Source: Thermoplasmatota archaeon
GTDB lineage: Archaea; Thermoplasmatota; E2; DHVEG-1
Direction of reading: 5' to 3'
NCBI GenBank assembly: GCA_030605515.1
Contig: JAUWIE010000126.1
Span: 1 to 19,247, forward strand
Length of the DNA stretch: 19,247 nucleotides
Shown piece by piece: positions 7,010-14,866 of this stretch (within the stretch, counting starts at the first letter, position 1; each line of letters starts with the position of its first letter). Below the pieces are notes generated by a model. It was given only the letters and a program-made list of their open reading frames with translations. It did not search any database and had not been told where the DNA came from. The translations under genes were made by a program, and so were the position numbers.

Positions 7010-7864
7010 TTATTGATTTGAAAAATCGAAACACATATGACTTGCAGTTTCACCACCATAATAAATAGTAATTTTTTTTCTAAGTGAAAAACCATAAACA
7101 ACAATTTTTATTGATTCAAATTCTATAGGATTATCAATTATTCCATTTATTGTAATAGCTTTATCTTTCCAAAAGTTAAGTAAACTAAGAATCGACTCCT
7201 CTTCAATAATTGTTTCTCCAGTTTTATTAGAAAATGACAGAGTTATTTTATTTACAATTGAAAATAAGGGTTTTTCTATGTAAATAGTTGCGTTCCATTT
7301 ACTTTTTTGAATCTTTACTGGTTTTTCAAGTATGTAGGTTTTTTCTTGAGTTGGGATAATTTTTCCAAATGTAGCTTTAATCAAATCGTTATTCGAATTT
7401 GGTTTCTGAGTTATAATTTTTCCAGAATCAAAATATAATTTATATTGGCTTGGATATAGTTTTATTTCAGTTGTTGCATATTCTGTTGATTCATTATTAT
7501 CCATAATTGTTAATATTATTGAGTATGTAATTGAGTACTCTTCAATGATATTATCATATAATTTATATGAATGGTGGACTATAGGTCCTTCAGTTATTGT
7601 TTCATCTCCAAAATCCCAGATGAATGATATAATCGTTCCATCTGGATCATATGATTCTGTTGCGTCGAATTTAATGGTTTGTTCAAAATGTGCTTGTTCG
7701 GGGCTTGTTATTATAGGGATTGGAACAGAATTATTTATGTTTTTAGTTCTTTTATTTGTTGAGTTTTCATCGTTGTTATTTATAGCATGTAAAATGATAC
7801 TTGTTGAAATTGATGCAATAAATATCAATGTTATTATTACAAGGATAATTGTTTTTTTATTCAC
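7010..7864 (-). CDS. Membrane-anchored PKD-domain surface protein
   Basis: 284 residues. Residues 5-27 form one hydrophobic membrane segment (signal anchor), followed by an Asn/Lys-rich linker. Residues 47-137 form a PKD domain with the hallmark SYDPDG (71-76) and FIWDFGDE (81-88) motifs. PKD domains are beta-sandwich adhesion or spacer modules of surface proteins and secreted enzymes. Residues 140-284 are beta-rich and were not recognised; they end without a second membrane segment. Many N-x-S/T sites suggest an outward-facing glycosylated protein (inference). The start is GTG with GGAG seven bases upstream. No catalytic motif was seen, so a structural or adhesive role is the most that can be said. 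Confidence 0.75.
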   Translation of the reverse strand: MNKKTIILVIITLIFIASISTSIILHAINNNDENSTNKRTKNINNSVPIPIITSPEQAHFEQTIKFDATESYDPDGTIISFIWDFGDETITEGPIVHHSYKLYDNIIEEYSITYSIILTIMDNNESTEYATTEIKLYPSQYKLYFDSGKIITQKPNSNNDLIKATFGKIIPTQEKTYILEKPVKIQKSKWNATIYIEKPLFSIVNKITLSFSNKTGETIIEEESILSLLNFWKDKAITINGIIDNPIEFESIKIVVYGFSLRKKITIYYGGETASHMCFDFSNQ

Positions 7865-8063
7865 TTCAATTCTCCATTTTTTATATTATTTGTAATTGAA
7901 ATTGTATATTATTTAAATCTTCGTTTACATTTATTATCGTTTTTGGATTATTTTATCTGTTAAATAATAATTATTTATAGACTATAATCTTTGGAATTTT
8001 ATGTTTTAAATTAACTATGATAAATCACAATTTATGATCTCTTTTGTTATTAATATTACATAA

Positions 8064-8078
8064 CTTTTATATTATAAG
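8064..8078 (+). promoter_or_regulatory. TATA-like box upstream of hairpin element 2
   Basis: The sequence cttttatattataag is centred about 23 bases before the left arm at 8094, so transcription would begin near the run of six G. A second AT tract at 8081-8090 is too close. The spacing is like that of element 1. Confidence 0.38.
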
Positions 8079-8093
8079 TGCATATATATTGTA

Positions 8094-8176
8094 TGGGGGG
8101 TCTAATCCGGAAAAAAAAGAGTTCTAGATTTAGAATTTGGCATTTTTTTTCTTCCTCTCATATTTTAGGCCCCCTA
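8094..8176 (+). ncRNA. Candidate structured small RNA, hairpin element 2
   Basis: TGGGGGGTCTAA (8094-8105) pairs with TTAGGCCCCCTA (8165-8176): 12 pairs including two G-U pairs possible only on the plus strand. Inside, GGAAAAAAAA (8109-8118) can pair with TTTTTTTTCT (8143-8152), and GAGTTCTA (8119-8126) with TAGAATTT (8131-8138) around a GATT loop. Almost the whole 83 bases can therefore fold into one rod with an internal loop and a small bulge. The 5' end matches element 1 (TATGGGGG then TCT), and the right arms share AGGC. The GG/CC pair of element 1 is AA/TT here, a compensated change. T6 at 8202-8207 could end the transcript. It may also act as leader of the downstream gene. Confidence 0.48.
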
Positions 8177-8207
8177 CCTCATATTATGCTACAATTTGAG
8201 CTTTTTT

Positions 8208-8245
8208 AATAGATTGTTTTAATCATTTTAGTTATGCAATCTATT
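8208..8245 (+). repeat. Short inverted repeat
   Basis: AATAGATTG (8208-8216) is repeated in inverse at 8237-8245 with a 20-base loop. It lies between hairpin element 2 and the promoter of the large surface-protein gene. It could be a binding site or a terminator stem for the small RNA. AT-rich, so chance cannot be excluded. Confidence 0.35.
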
Positions 8246-8327
8246 TAATGGAGTAGTGTATAAATGTTGATTAATAACATTATATCTATCACAGAAAGTT
8301 ATTATATTATTAAAACAACTTATATTA

Positions 8328-8340
8328 TATATATTATAAA
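8328..8340 (+). promoter_or_regulatory. Probable TATA box of the 1062-residue protein gene
   Basis: The sequence tatatattataaa lies about 30-40 bases before the ATG at 8367 and predicts a transcript starting about at the AGGAG ribosome site (8358-8362). Neighbouring AT tracts from 8301 make the exact box uncertain. Confidence 0.35.
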
Positions 8341-8366
8341 AATAGTACTGTTGATATAGGAGACAA

Positions 8367-11300
8367 ATGCAAATTAAAAAATTAATAATAGAAAGTATTA
8401 TAATTATTCTAATATTTTCATCAGTTTTAACTATAGCAAACGCTTCAAAAAGCAATAGTCCACCTATGTGGAGTAGCAAATGGTCATACAGAGAAGAAAT
8501 ACAGCTACCTATATCTACAGATAATACTTATTCAATATATCAACCAATTGATATAAAGCTGAATTTTGAAGATAAATGCTGGGCGAAAAATGAAAGTATT
8601 CACTCAATACGGGTATGCTGCTGGGATGGCTCAAATTGGCATGAGTTAGAATCACAGATTTATGACTTGGAGTATTCAGATACTAATATTATAGATAACT
8701 GCAGGCTAGTTTTTTTGATACCTAAAATAGCTGATGGACATGAGAGATATTTTGTTTATTATGACGATTCAGGAAAAGATTCCCCAGGTTATATTGATCA
8801 CGTTGAAATCGAAGATGCATATTATTACGTTGAACCAATACCCAGTGTATCAGTAGAGGGAGATTACTATAAGATTATAGAGGATGGATATTGTATTTAT
8901 GGAATAGGTCAAAAAGGAAATGTAATGGACCGTGGACTATCCCAAAGCATCATTAAAGAAAAAAAAGAGGCAAAAGAATTCAGCGCAATTTGCTCTGATC
9001 AGATAGCATCCTTTTATTTTTGCTATCATACAGGTCCTAATGATGAAGATGAAGTGTCATCAGATCGATATCTAGTAAGTAAAGAAGTTTTTACTGATGG
9101 AAATCTTATGACTGAGTTTGGTATTGTCAGTGAATCTGCAAATAAACATCTGCGGACAACAAATTTCTATAAATATTATTACTGTCCAACATTGAAGAAA
9201 CGTATCAATGTCCATGTGAAACATGAAGTACTAGAGCAGGGTAGAGTTAAAGGAATTATAGATATCGATGGTCGGTATGGTTCATTAATATCTATTAAAT
9301 CGAGAAGTGAAAGAATACAAAAAATGTGTTTTGGTGATATACATCCTTATTTACATATTTATGGAGAAGATGATACAGTAAAAAAGTATCATTTAAATGT
9401 TAACCCTGAAAGCAAAAAAAGAGAGTGGATATTATCTGTAAAAGATGATTGTGATCTAGGAAGTGATGCTTGGATTTCTTATGATAATGGTGAAAAAGGT
9501 AAGACTCATGCTATTCTTTTTTCATCGAATAAAAATATTGTCAAACGTGGGGCTGGTGAAAGAGATGGAATACAGCTAACGGTATCACAGCAGGAATACT
9601 TTGATATAGTTGGAACTGAGATTGATTACGCTGCTATTAATTTCGGTCGAAATTCATATGAAAAAGGTGGTACTCATGACATTAACATCCCTGATGATCT
9701 TATAGTCGAGTTTAACGCTGAATTCTTTACAACTGAAGAGGGGAGTTATAAAGATGTTATTGAAGAAGGTAAGATATTTCAGGTTCTTGCAAAGAGCCGT
9801 TTTGAAAACAATAACGAATTATTTAATGAAAAACAAAATATTCACAAATTAACGGTCATTCCACATTTCGGTAGTAAAATTTTTTCATTTCCTAGACTTG
9901 CTCAATTAGCTGGTTTTAATCTTCCAGTTACTTGGGTTGAGTTATATCAGGATGAGACCCTTATTTCCTCAAATTTTGCGTATAAACCCTTTGTTAGGCC
10001 TACTTGGACAAAGTTTCCAAAGCTTGCTGCAGGTGAATATATTGTAAAAGTATACAGAAAATTTGATGATAATTCAATGCGTTTTATTGGTGTTGAACCA
10101 GTATTAGTTGAAGAAGATACTTTGGTTCATGTATATTGTTCATGGCAAAAAACCATTAGATTATTTACTCACGATCAAAACGGAAACGGTATTGAAAATG
10201 TTGAGCTATCTCTGTTGACTAAAGACAAGGTTTTTTTCAGAAATATTACCAATTATACTGGTAAAACAAAAATAGATGTTCCTTTCAACCTTTTCAATAC
10301 ATATGATTTAAAGATGTTATACAAAGGCTTTGATGTATATGATGAAGAAATTCTTATGAAGCAGAAAAATGTAGATGTAAAGTTGGATCTTTATGAGTTA
10401 ACAATAGAAGTTAGAGATAAACTTGGATTATCTCCCGGTGCAGATATCAGACTAATTTTAACAAGTTCTGAGATGCAAAACCCAATTGAAATAATACCTG
10501 ATAAGATTGGACCTGGCAGATATTTTTTTGAAAAATTACCTTCTGCGTTATTTGAATTACGAATTTCATATGGTAGTTTTTCTGATAAAAAAACAATATA
10601 TATCCCGGATGATGGTGACTCTGCAAATATTGATTTCTCAGCAGTTTTTAACCTTGGAGTTGAGTTATATAATTCCCGTGGAGAACCCTTGTCAGGTGAT
10701 GATCTAGAAATAAAAATTATTAGAGATGGGCAAACAATATACAAGTCATTATCACCTGATGAAGTTGTTTTACTACCACCAAGTAATTACACAATTAAAG
10801 CATATTCTAGTGGTAAACTAATTGGGTCAAAAACTATAGAATTGACAAATGATAGAAATATAAAAATAGTTACCATTTCAGAACCAGTTTTACCGGTCTT
10901 AGTTACAGGATTAGTCTTAATATTTGTTTTAGAATTAATTGTTTTATTGTTATTTAAGAAAATATCCTTAAATACGATGTTAAAGCTTATCGCTATGTCT
11001 CTTATTCTAATTTCTTTGTTTCAACCATGGTGGGCACTAAATGCTTCAAGTGAGTTTTCATTAGCAGAGAAGAATTCGGAGATGTTTATAGTTCCACAGA
11101 CAATGATAGACCGGGTTGATTATGATGATTCATCATATTTTGATCTTGCAACAATACCTGAGGAATTTACTGATTTCCTAGGAATTCTATTGTTTGTTGT
11201 ATGTTCAGGTTTTATTTTGCTTGGTATAAGTTTCATACCTAATATTGTTTTAAAAAGACGCTTTTCTACGGGATTAATATTTACTAGTATTTTATTTCTT

Positions 11301-11555
11301 GTGTTAGTTACTATTGCATTTTCAGTTGGAATGTCAAAAATATGTGAGATAACTCTTGGGAGTCTACAAGGTGAAGGAATGTTAGATGTAATACTTCCAA
11401 CAAGTGAAGTTATAAATATGTCTTCTAGTTGGGGCTTAGGAATTGGATTCTACCTATGTGTATCTGCGGCTTTAATTGCAATGACTGCAGGGATACTTGA
11501 TTATATTAAAAATAAGAAATTATTGAAATGTTACTTTGTTAAAAAGACTACTTGA
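8367..11555 (+). CDS. Large secreted and membrane-anchored protein, DUF2341-like N-terminus, five C-terminal membrane segments
   Basis: 1062 residues, function not recognised. Residues 1-26 form a signal peptide (IKK, hydrophobic stretch, ANA). Residues 35-150 resemble DUF2341-type beta domains (WSYREEIQLP; IRVCCWDGSNWHELESQI; ERYFVYYDDSGK). Residues 150-600 are a large mixed region without a known motif. Residues 600-835 look like three successive Ig/transthyretin-like beta modules (one begins DQNGNGIENVELSLL, another NSRGEPLSGDDLEIKI). Five hydrophobic segments follow, at about 840-866, 870-893, 933-957, 965-990 and 1024-1050. The second ends in PWWAL and the loop after it is outward if the N-terminal part is outside. 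The start ATG has AGGAG four bases upstream. It faces nadM tail to tail with an 8-base gap. A role as sensor, adhesin or cell-surface scaffold is only a guess. Confidence 0.75.
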   Translation: MQIKKLIIESIIIILIFSSVLTIANASKSNSPPMWSSKWSYREEIQLPISTDNTYSIYQPIDIKLNFEDKCWAKNESIHSIRVCCWDGSNWHELESQIYDLEYSDTNIIDNCRLVFLIPKIADGHERYFVYYDDSGKDSPGYIDHVEIEDAYYYVEPIPSVSVEGDYYKIIEDGYCIYGIGQKGNVMDRGLSQSIIKEKKEAKEFSAICSDQIASFYFCYHTGPNDEDEVSSDRYLVSKEVFTDGNLMTEFGIVSESANKHLRTTNFYKYYYCPTLKKRINVHVKHEVLEQGRVKGIIDIDGRYGSLISIKSRSERIQKMCFGDIHPYLHIYGEDDTVKKYHLNVNPESKKREWILSVKDDCDLGSDAWISYDNGEKGKTHAILFSSNKNIVKRGAGERDGIQLTVSQQEYFDIVGTEIDYAAINFGRNSYEKGGTHDINIPDDLIVEFNAEFFTTEEGSYKDVIEEGKIFQVLAKSRFENNNELFNEKQNIHKLTVIPHFGSKIFSFPRLAQLAGFNLPVTWVELYQDETLISSNFAYKPFVRPTWTKFPKLAAGEYIVKVYRKFDDNSMRFIGVEPVLVEEDTLVHVYCSWQKTIRLFTHDQNGNGIENVELSLLTKDKVFFRNITNYTGKTKIDVPFNLFNTYDLKMLYKGFDVYDEEILMKQKNVDVKLDLYELTIEVRDKLGLSPGADIRLILTSSEMQNPIEIIPDKIGPGRYFFEKLPSALFELRISYGSFSDKKTIYIPDDGDSANIDFSAVFNLGVELYNSRGEPLSGDDLEIKIIRDGQTIYKSLSPDEVVLLPPSNYTIKAYSSGKLIGSKTIELTNDRNIKIVTISEPVLPVLVTGLVLIFVLELIVLLLFKKISLNTMLKLIAMSLILISLFQPWWALNASSEFSLAEKNSEMFIVPQTMIDRVDYDDSSYFDLATIPEEFTDFLGILLFVVCSGFILLGISFIPNIVLKRRFSTGLIFTSILFLVLVTIAFSVGMSKICEITLGSLQGEGMLDVILPTSEVINMSSSWGLGIGFYLCVSAALIAMTAGILDYIKNKKLLKCYFVKKTT

Positions 11556-11563
11556 TACTATTT

Positions 11564-12067
11564 TTATTGTTCTGCTAACTTTTTTAATCTTTTATTACCA
11601 TTGATATCTTTTATGATTCTAACAACGGGTTTTGGAACAAGATCTTTCCATTTATCACCTTTTAAAATCCTTCTACGGATTTCTTTCCCTGAGTATTTAT
11701 CTCCTTTATGGATAGATGTTTCTTTAACTTTATATTCTTTTTCAGTAAATAATCGTCTTGTTAGATCATTATTTGAAAATACAACATCAAAATCTGAAAT
11801 AATAGATGTAACATGATCTACCCATTTTGGATAATTATGGATATCAGGTATTAAAACAACTCTAAAATTCTTAATATTTATTTCCTCAAGTGATTTTATA
11901 ATCATTTGTTTTCTTTCAGCTGATGAAAAAGGATTCTCATTTGTATTATCATATTGGGAACTGCCAATACCAATGATAATTTCCTTGTATTCTTTAGAGG
12001 CTTTTTTAATAATTTGTAAATGTCCTTTATGAAAAGGTTGAAAACGTCCTATGAACAAAGCTTTCAT
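11564..12067 (-). CDS. nadM: Nicotinamide-nucleotide adenylyltransferase (archaeal type)
   Basis: 167 residues, the archaeal family length. It joins nicotinamide mononucleotide and ATP to give NAD and pyrophosphate, the last step of NAD synthesis and salvage. The nucleotidyltransferase signature is at the N-terminus, GRFQPFHKGH (7-16), with the HxGH motif that binds ATP phosphates. The second signature, YSGKEIRRRI (125-134), replaces the bacterial ISSTxxR. IGIGSSQYDNTNENPFSSAER (around 33-52) is the usual substrate-binding stretch. No ribosome binding site precedes the ATG. A TATA-like tttaaaa about 30 bases upstream suggests a leaderless or nearly leaderless transcript of its own, separate from the regulator gene on its 5' side. 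No anomaly seen. Confidence 0.93.
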   Translation of the reverse strand: MKALFIGRFQPFHKGHLQIIKKASKEYKEIIIGIGSSQYDNTNENPFSSAERKQMIIKSLEEINIKNFRVVLIPDIHNYPKWVDHVTSIISDFDVVFSNNDLTRRLFTEKEYKVKETSIHKGDKYSGKEIRRRILKGDKWKDLVPKPVVRIIKDINGNKRLKKLAEQ

Positions 12068-12202
12068 AATAAACGATAAAAGAGAATACAGGTAAATGTT
12101 TTAAATGTATCATATTGTTAAAATAGGAAAATTTTAATATTAATGTACAACAATTACAAAGACATCCTGGAGAATGAATCGTTACATAGGACTATTAGCC
12201 TT

Positions 12203-12460
12203 TTAATACTCCTTAACTCCTGGCCATTTGAGGTCAACCCATTTATCCTTAAAGCTTTTAATTCTAGAATAAGGTTTGTATTTAATCAATAAGTTTACAA
12301 TTTCTTTTTCATTAAAAACTTTATATTTTTTATTCTTCCTACTAGATTCAACAGAAAGGATTTCATGTTTTACTAGTTTAGTTAAATGATAAGATACCGT
12401 TGATTTTGCAATATTAAATTCCTTTTGAATTTCTCTATGTGTCATATTAGGATTTTTCAT
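12203..12460 (-). CDS. Small winged-helix DNA-binding protein (ArsR-like)
   Basis: About 85 residues from the ATG at 12460; a TTG at 12475 would add five. The helix-turn-helix is clear: MTHREIQKEFNIAKSTVSYH followed by LTKLVKHEILSVES, then a wing with basic residues (SRKNKKYKVF). A C-terminal tail rich in Lys, Trp and Tyr follows (KDKWVDLKWPGVKEY). It is a probable transcription regulator; the target is unknown. The N-terminus is unusually short, since the first helix of the winged-helix fold is mostly missing, and neither start codon has a good ribosome site. The gene may therefore be a remnant or use an unusual start. It lies about 50 bases downstream of lonB on the same strand and may be co-transcribed with it. 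Confidence 0.65.
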   Translation of the reverse strand: MKNPNMTHREIQKEFNIAKSTVSYHLTKLVKHEILSVESSRKNKKYKVFNEKEIVNLLIKYKPYSRIKSFKDKWVDLKWPGVKEY

Positions 12461-12514
12461 CAAGTTCTTTTTCAAGTATTATTTCTACTGTGGAATATTG
12501 ATTTTCAATGACAA

Positions 12515-14599
12515 TTATTTATTAATTTTAGACTTAGAAAGACTAATATTATCTTTTTCTTTATTTGATTTATCAATAGGGGCTATAATTTTTTTCTCTG
12601 ATTCAAGCTCAACTTTACCTGTTATTTTCGGTGGTTTCATATCTTTAAGTTTACGTAGCAATTCTTCTTTACCTGCTCCAATAAGAGCATTTTCAATTAC
12701 ATCAGTTAAAGTCTCAACTGGGACAACCTTTATTTTTTCCTTATAACTATCCTCAATTAACACATCGCTAAGATTTGATTTTGGAACAAGAACTTTTTTA
12801 ATACCTGCCTTTGCAGCTGCTTCTACTTTAGCAGTTACACCACCTACTGGGAGAACAGTCCCACGTATACTAAGAGAACCAGTCATTGCAACATCCTGCC
12901 TGACGGGAACACCTTCCATAGCTGAAATAACAGAGGTAATAACAGATAGACTTGCAGAATCTCCTTCTAAACCTTCATATGTACCAATAAACTGAATATG
13001 AATATCATGTCTGGAAATATCTCGACCCATGTATTTTTTGATAATCGCAGAAATATTAAGAACTGATTCTTTAGCAATCTCTCCGAGTTTACCAGTAGCA
13101 ATTATACGTCCTTCAGATTGAGAACCAGCAGGTGTAACCTCAGCTACAATTGGTAAAACCAAGCCTGAGAACTCACTCATAGATGGATCTGCTGAATGAA
13201 CAGCAAGACCATTTACAACACCAATCTCTTGACCAATTGTTTTAAAAGAACGATAACACTGTCGATGCTCAATTGCTCTATCAACTACTTGTTGTTCAAG
13301 GGATTTAGCTATTTTTTTTGCCTTTAAAACATGTTCCTTTGTAACAATTTTATCTTTTTTCTCATAAGCTATATCACCTGCAGATCGAATAAGGCCACCA
13401 AGTTCCCTTAGACGTAAGGAAAGCTTACCTTTTCTACCAGCACGTCTCTGATCCTCATGAATAATCTCAGCAACTGCTTCTTTATTGAAATGATTGATCT
13501 TCCCATCTTTTGTAACTTCCTGAGCAACAAAACGAATAAGTTTCTCCCTGTTTTCATTAATATCATCCATAGCACTATTTAAATAAATCTCATAGCCATA
13601 ACCACGTATTCTAGAACGCAACGCAGGATGCATCCCTTTAAGAGCATCAAGGTTTCCCGCGGATACCAATATAAAATCACATGAAACCGGCTCTGTTTTT
13701 ACCATAGCTCCAAAACTACGTTCAGACTGACCTGTAATCTGAAATTTTTTCTCTTGAATAGCTGTGAGAAGATGCTGTTGAGATGGTAAATTTAATGTAT
13801 TAATTTCATCAATATATAACACGCCTTTATGGGCTTTATGTATAGCTCCTGCTTCAACAAGTTGATGTGGTGGTGTTTCAAGACCTGCTGATTGAAAAGG
13901 ATCATGTCTAACATCTCCAAGGAGTGCACCTGAGTGTGCAGCTGTTGCATCAATAAAAGGTGGTGCATCCTTTTTTTCATGAGCAACCAATATCTTTGGG
14001 ATTTGCTGTAGGCCTTGCCGCTGGTTTAATGCTCCTCTTGAAAAAATTAGAAAAACCATTACTGCGGCAATAATACCAAAAATAGCCCATTCCACGTGTA
14101 TATTGTCCCAATCCCCTGTGGTAATCCCAGGTGAAATCGCAGCAAAAATTGAAAGCATTATAATCATAAAAACAATTGTGATAATCATACTGCTTTGTTG
14201 TTCTTTTTTCTTTTTTGCTTCAGCTCTTTGAGTCTTTACAATCTCGTTTGCCTTTCCACTTGGTACAACTCTTATATGCGGTGTATTTGAATCATCAGTA
14301 TTTGGATAAGCAATAATATCCTCAAGTTCCTCTTTTGGAAGGAATGCAGTCATCGCCCGTGCTACCATAGATTTTCCAGTACCAGGGTCACCAATAAGCA
14401 TTACATGTCGTTTCTGCTCAGCTGCTTTTCTTACAATTTCAACTGCTTTATCCTGACCAATAACTTGATCTAATAATCGCTCAGGAACTGTGATATCTTT
14501 AGTAGTTGTAAACTTCTGAGATTTAATCCATTCTTCGATTGGTTGCATCTCTTCTTTTTTATTATCATCCTTTATTTGTTTCTCTGTCAATTTATCCAC
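12515..14599 (-). CDS. lonB: Membrane-bound archaeal Lon protease
   Basis: 694 residues from the GTG at 14599. An ATP-dependent protease of the cytoplasmic membrane that degrades misfolded and regulatory proteins. Positions below count from the longer TTG start at 14614; subtract 5 for the chosen one. AAA+ module: Walker A GDPGTGKS at 75-82 and Walker B VLYIDEI at 265-271. Two membrane segments lie between them, at about 141-163 and 176-193, as is typical of LonB. The protease domain has catalytic Ser553 in EGDSAS and Lys596 in GGVTAKVEAA, the Ser-Lys dyad. A charged tail of about 45 residues follows. The GTG is preferred because GAAGGT lies seven bases upstream; the earlier TTG lies right before this site and has none of its own. 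It follows the ATPase operon on the same strand, after a gap of about 100 bases. Confidence 0.94.
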   Translation of the reverse strand: MDKLTEKQIKDDNKKEEMQPIEEWIKSQKFTTTKDITVPERLLDQVIGQDKAVEIVRKAAEQKRHVMLIGDPGTGKSMVARAMTAFLPKEELEDIIAYPNTDDSNTPHIRVVPSGKANEIVKTQRAEAKKKKEQQSSMIITIVFMIIMLSIFAAISPGITTGDWDNIHVEWAIFGIIAAVMVFLIFSRGALNQRQGLQQIPKILVAHEKKDAPPFIDATAAHSGALLGDVRHDPFQSAGLETPPHQLVEAGAIHKAHKGVLYIDEINTLNLPSQQHLLTAIQEKKFQITGQSERSFGAMVKTEPVSCDFILVSAGNLDALKGMHPALRSRIRGYGYEIYLNSAMDDINENREKLIRFVAQEVTKDGKINHFNKEAVAEIIHEDQRRAGRKGKLSLRLRELGGLIRSAGDIAYEKKDKIVTKEHVLKAKKIAKSLEQQVVDRAIEHRQCYRSFKTIGQEIGVVNGLAVHSADPSMSEFSGLVLPIVAEVTPAGSQSEGRIIATGKLGEIAKESVLNISAIIKKYMGRDISRHDIHIQFIGTYEGLEGDSASLSVITSVISAMEGVPVRQDVAMTGSLSIRGTVLPVGGVTAKVEAAAKAGIKKVLVPKSNLSDVLIEDSYKEKIKVVPVETLTDVIENALIGAGKEELLRKLKDMKPPKITGKVELESEKKIIAPIDKSNKEKDNISLSKSKINK

Positions 14600-14670
14600 C
14601 GTATAAACCTTCAAATTATGTTTTCATTATGTACTATTGTTATTATTTGTTCTTTCTGTGTCGTATAACT

Positions 14671-14682
14671 GATTAATATATC
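14671..14682 (-). promoter_or_regulatory. Possible promoter of lonB
   Basis: On the minus strand GATATATTAATC lies about 75 bases before the lonB start, with TTTAAAG just upstream. It would allow lonB to be transcribed apart from the ATPase operon. This is a match by eye in AT-rich DNA. Confidence 0.28.
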
Positions 14683-14702
14683 AAATTTTCCTTTAAACCA
14701 AC

Positions 14703-14864
14703 TTATGTTTTAAAAAAATACCATAACAGCAATGAAAAAATTCCAATTATTACAAAAAATATCCATAGAATATAAGCGATTTTCAAACGATAAAGCCATT
14801 TTGCTTTTTTCCCAGGTGTATCAAAAAATCTTCCGATTACTGGGTCATCTTCAATAGAAGCCAT
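14703..14864 (-). CDS. 53-residue single-span membrane protein after atpD
   Basis: A small ORF below common length cut-offs. It begins MASIEDDPVIGRFFDTPGKK, continues with AKWLYRLK, and then has one hydrophobic segment of about 22 residues (29-50, including ILWIFFVIIGIFSLLLW) before a short FFKT end. The acidic N-terminus and basic stretch before the span suggest the N-terminus stays in the cytoplasm. The ATG lies only 2 bases after the atpD stop, with AAGGA as ribosome site six bases upstream inside the atpD end, so translation is probably coupled. The position at the end of the A-type ATPase operon hints at a role in assembly or stability of that complex or in its membrane environment, but this is inference. 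No known family was recognised. Confidence 0.72.
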   Translation of the reverse strand: MASIEDDPVIGRFFDTPGKKAKWLYRLKIAYILWIFFVIIGIFSLLLWYFFKT

Positions 14865-14866
14865 AA

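Larger units (their letters stand above)
7865..8366. other. Divergent intergenic region with candidate RNA and promoters
   Basis: About 500 bases without a protein gene, between the minus-strand PKD gene and the plus-strand 1062-residue protein gene. It contains hairpin element 2 (8094-8176) with its own TATA-like box, a nine-base perfect inverted repeat (AATAGATTG at 8208-8216, CAATCTATT at 8237-8245), and the promoter of the downstream gene. The remainder (7865-8060) is AT-rich and shows nothing recognisable. Confidence 0.5.

Noticed and set aside
6999..7018. ATCAAT/ATTGAT inverted repeat at the 3' end of the PKD gene
   Set aside because: Only six pairs in AT-rich sequence; chance is likely.
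8263..8281. AATGTT/AACATT inverted repeat
   Set aside because: Six AT-rich pairs; not distinguishable from background.
8228..8479. 83-codon minus-strand reading frame over the promoter and start of the large surface protein
   Set aside because: Low-complexity hydrophobic translation of AT-rich DNA with no ribosome site; overlaps a real gene.
12447..12514. Possible frameshift that would lengthen the winged-helix protein
   Set aside because: Removing one A from the five at 12453-12457 would join ILEKELDENPN to the helix-turn-helix, which looks attractive, but that frame has no ATG, GTG or TTG before a stop at 12519-12521, so an intact longer gene cannot be shown.
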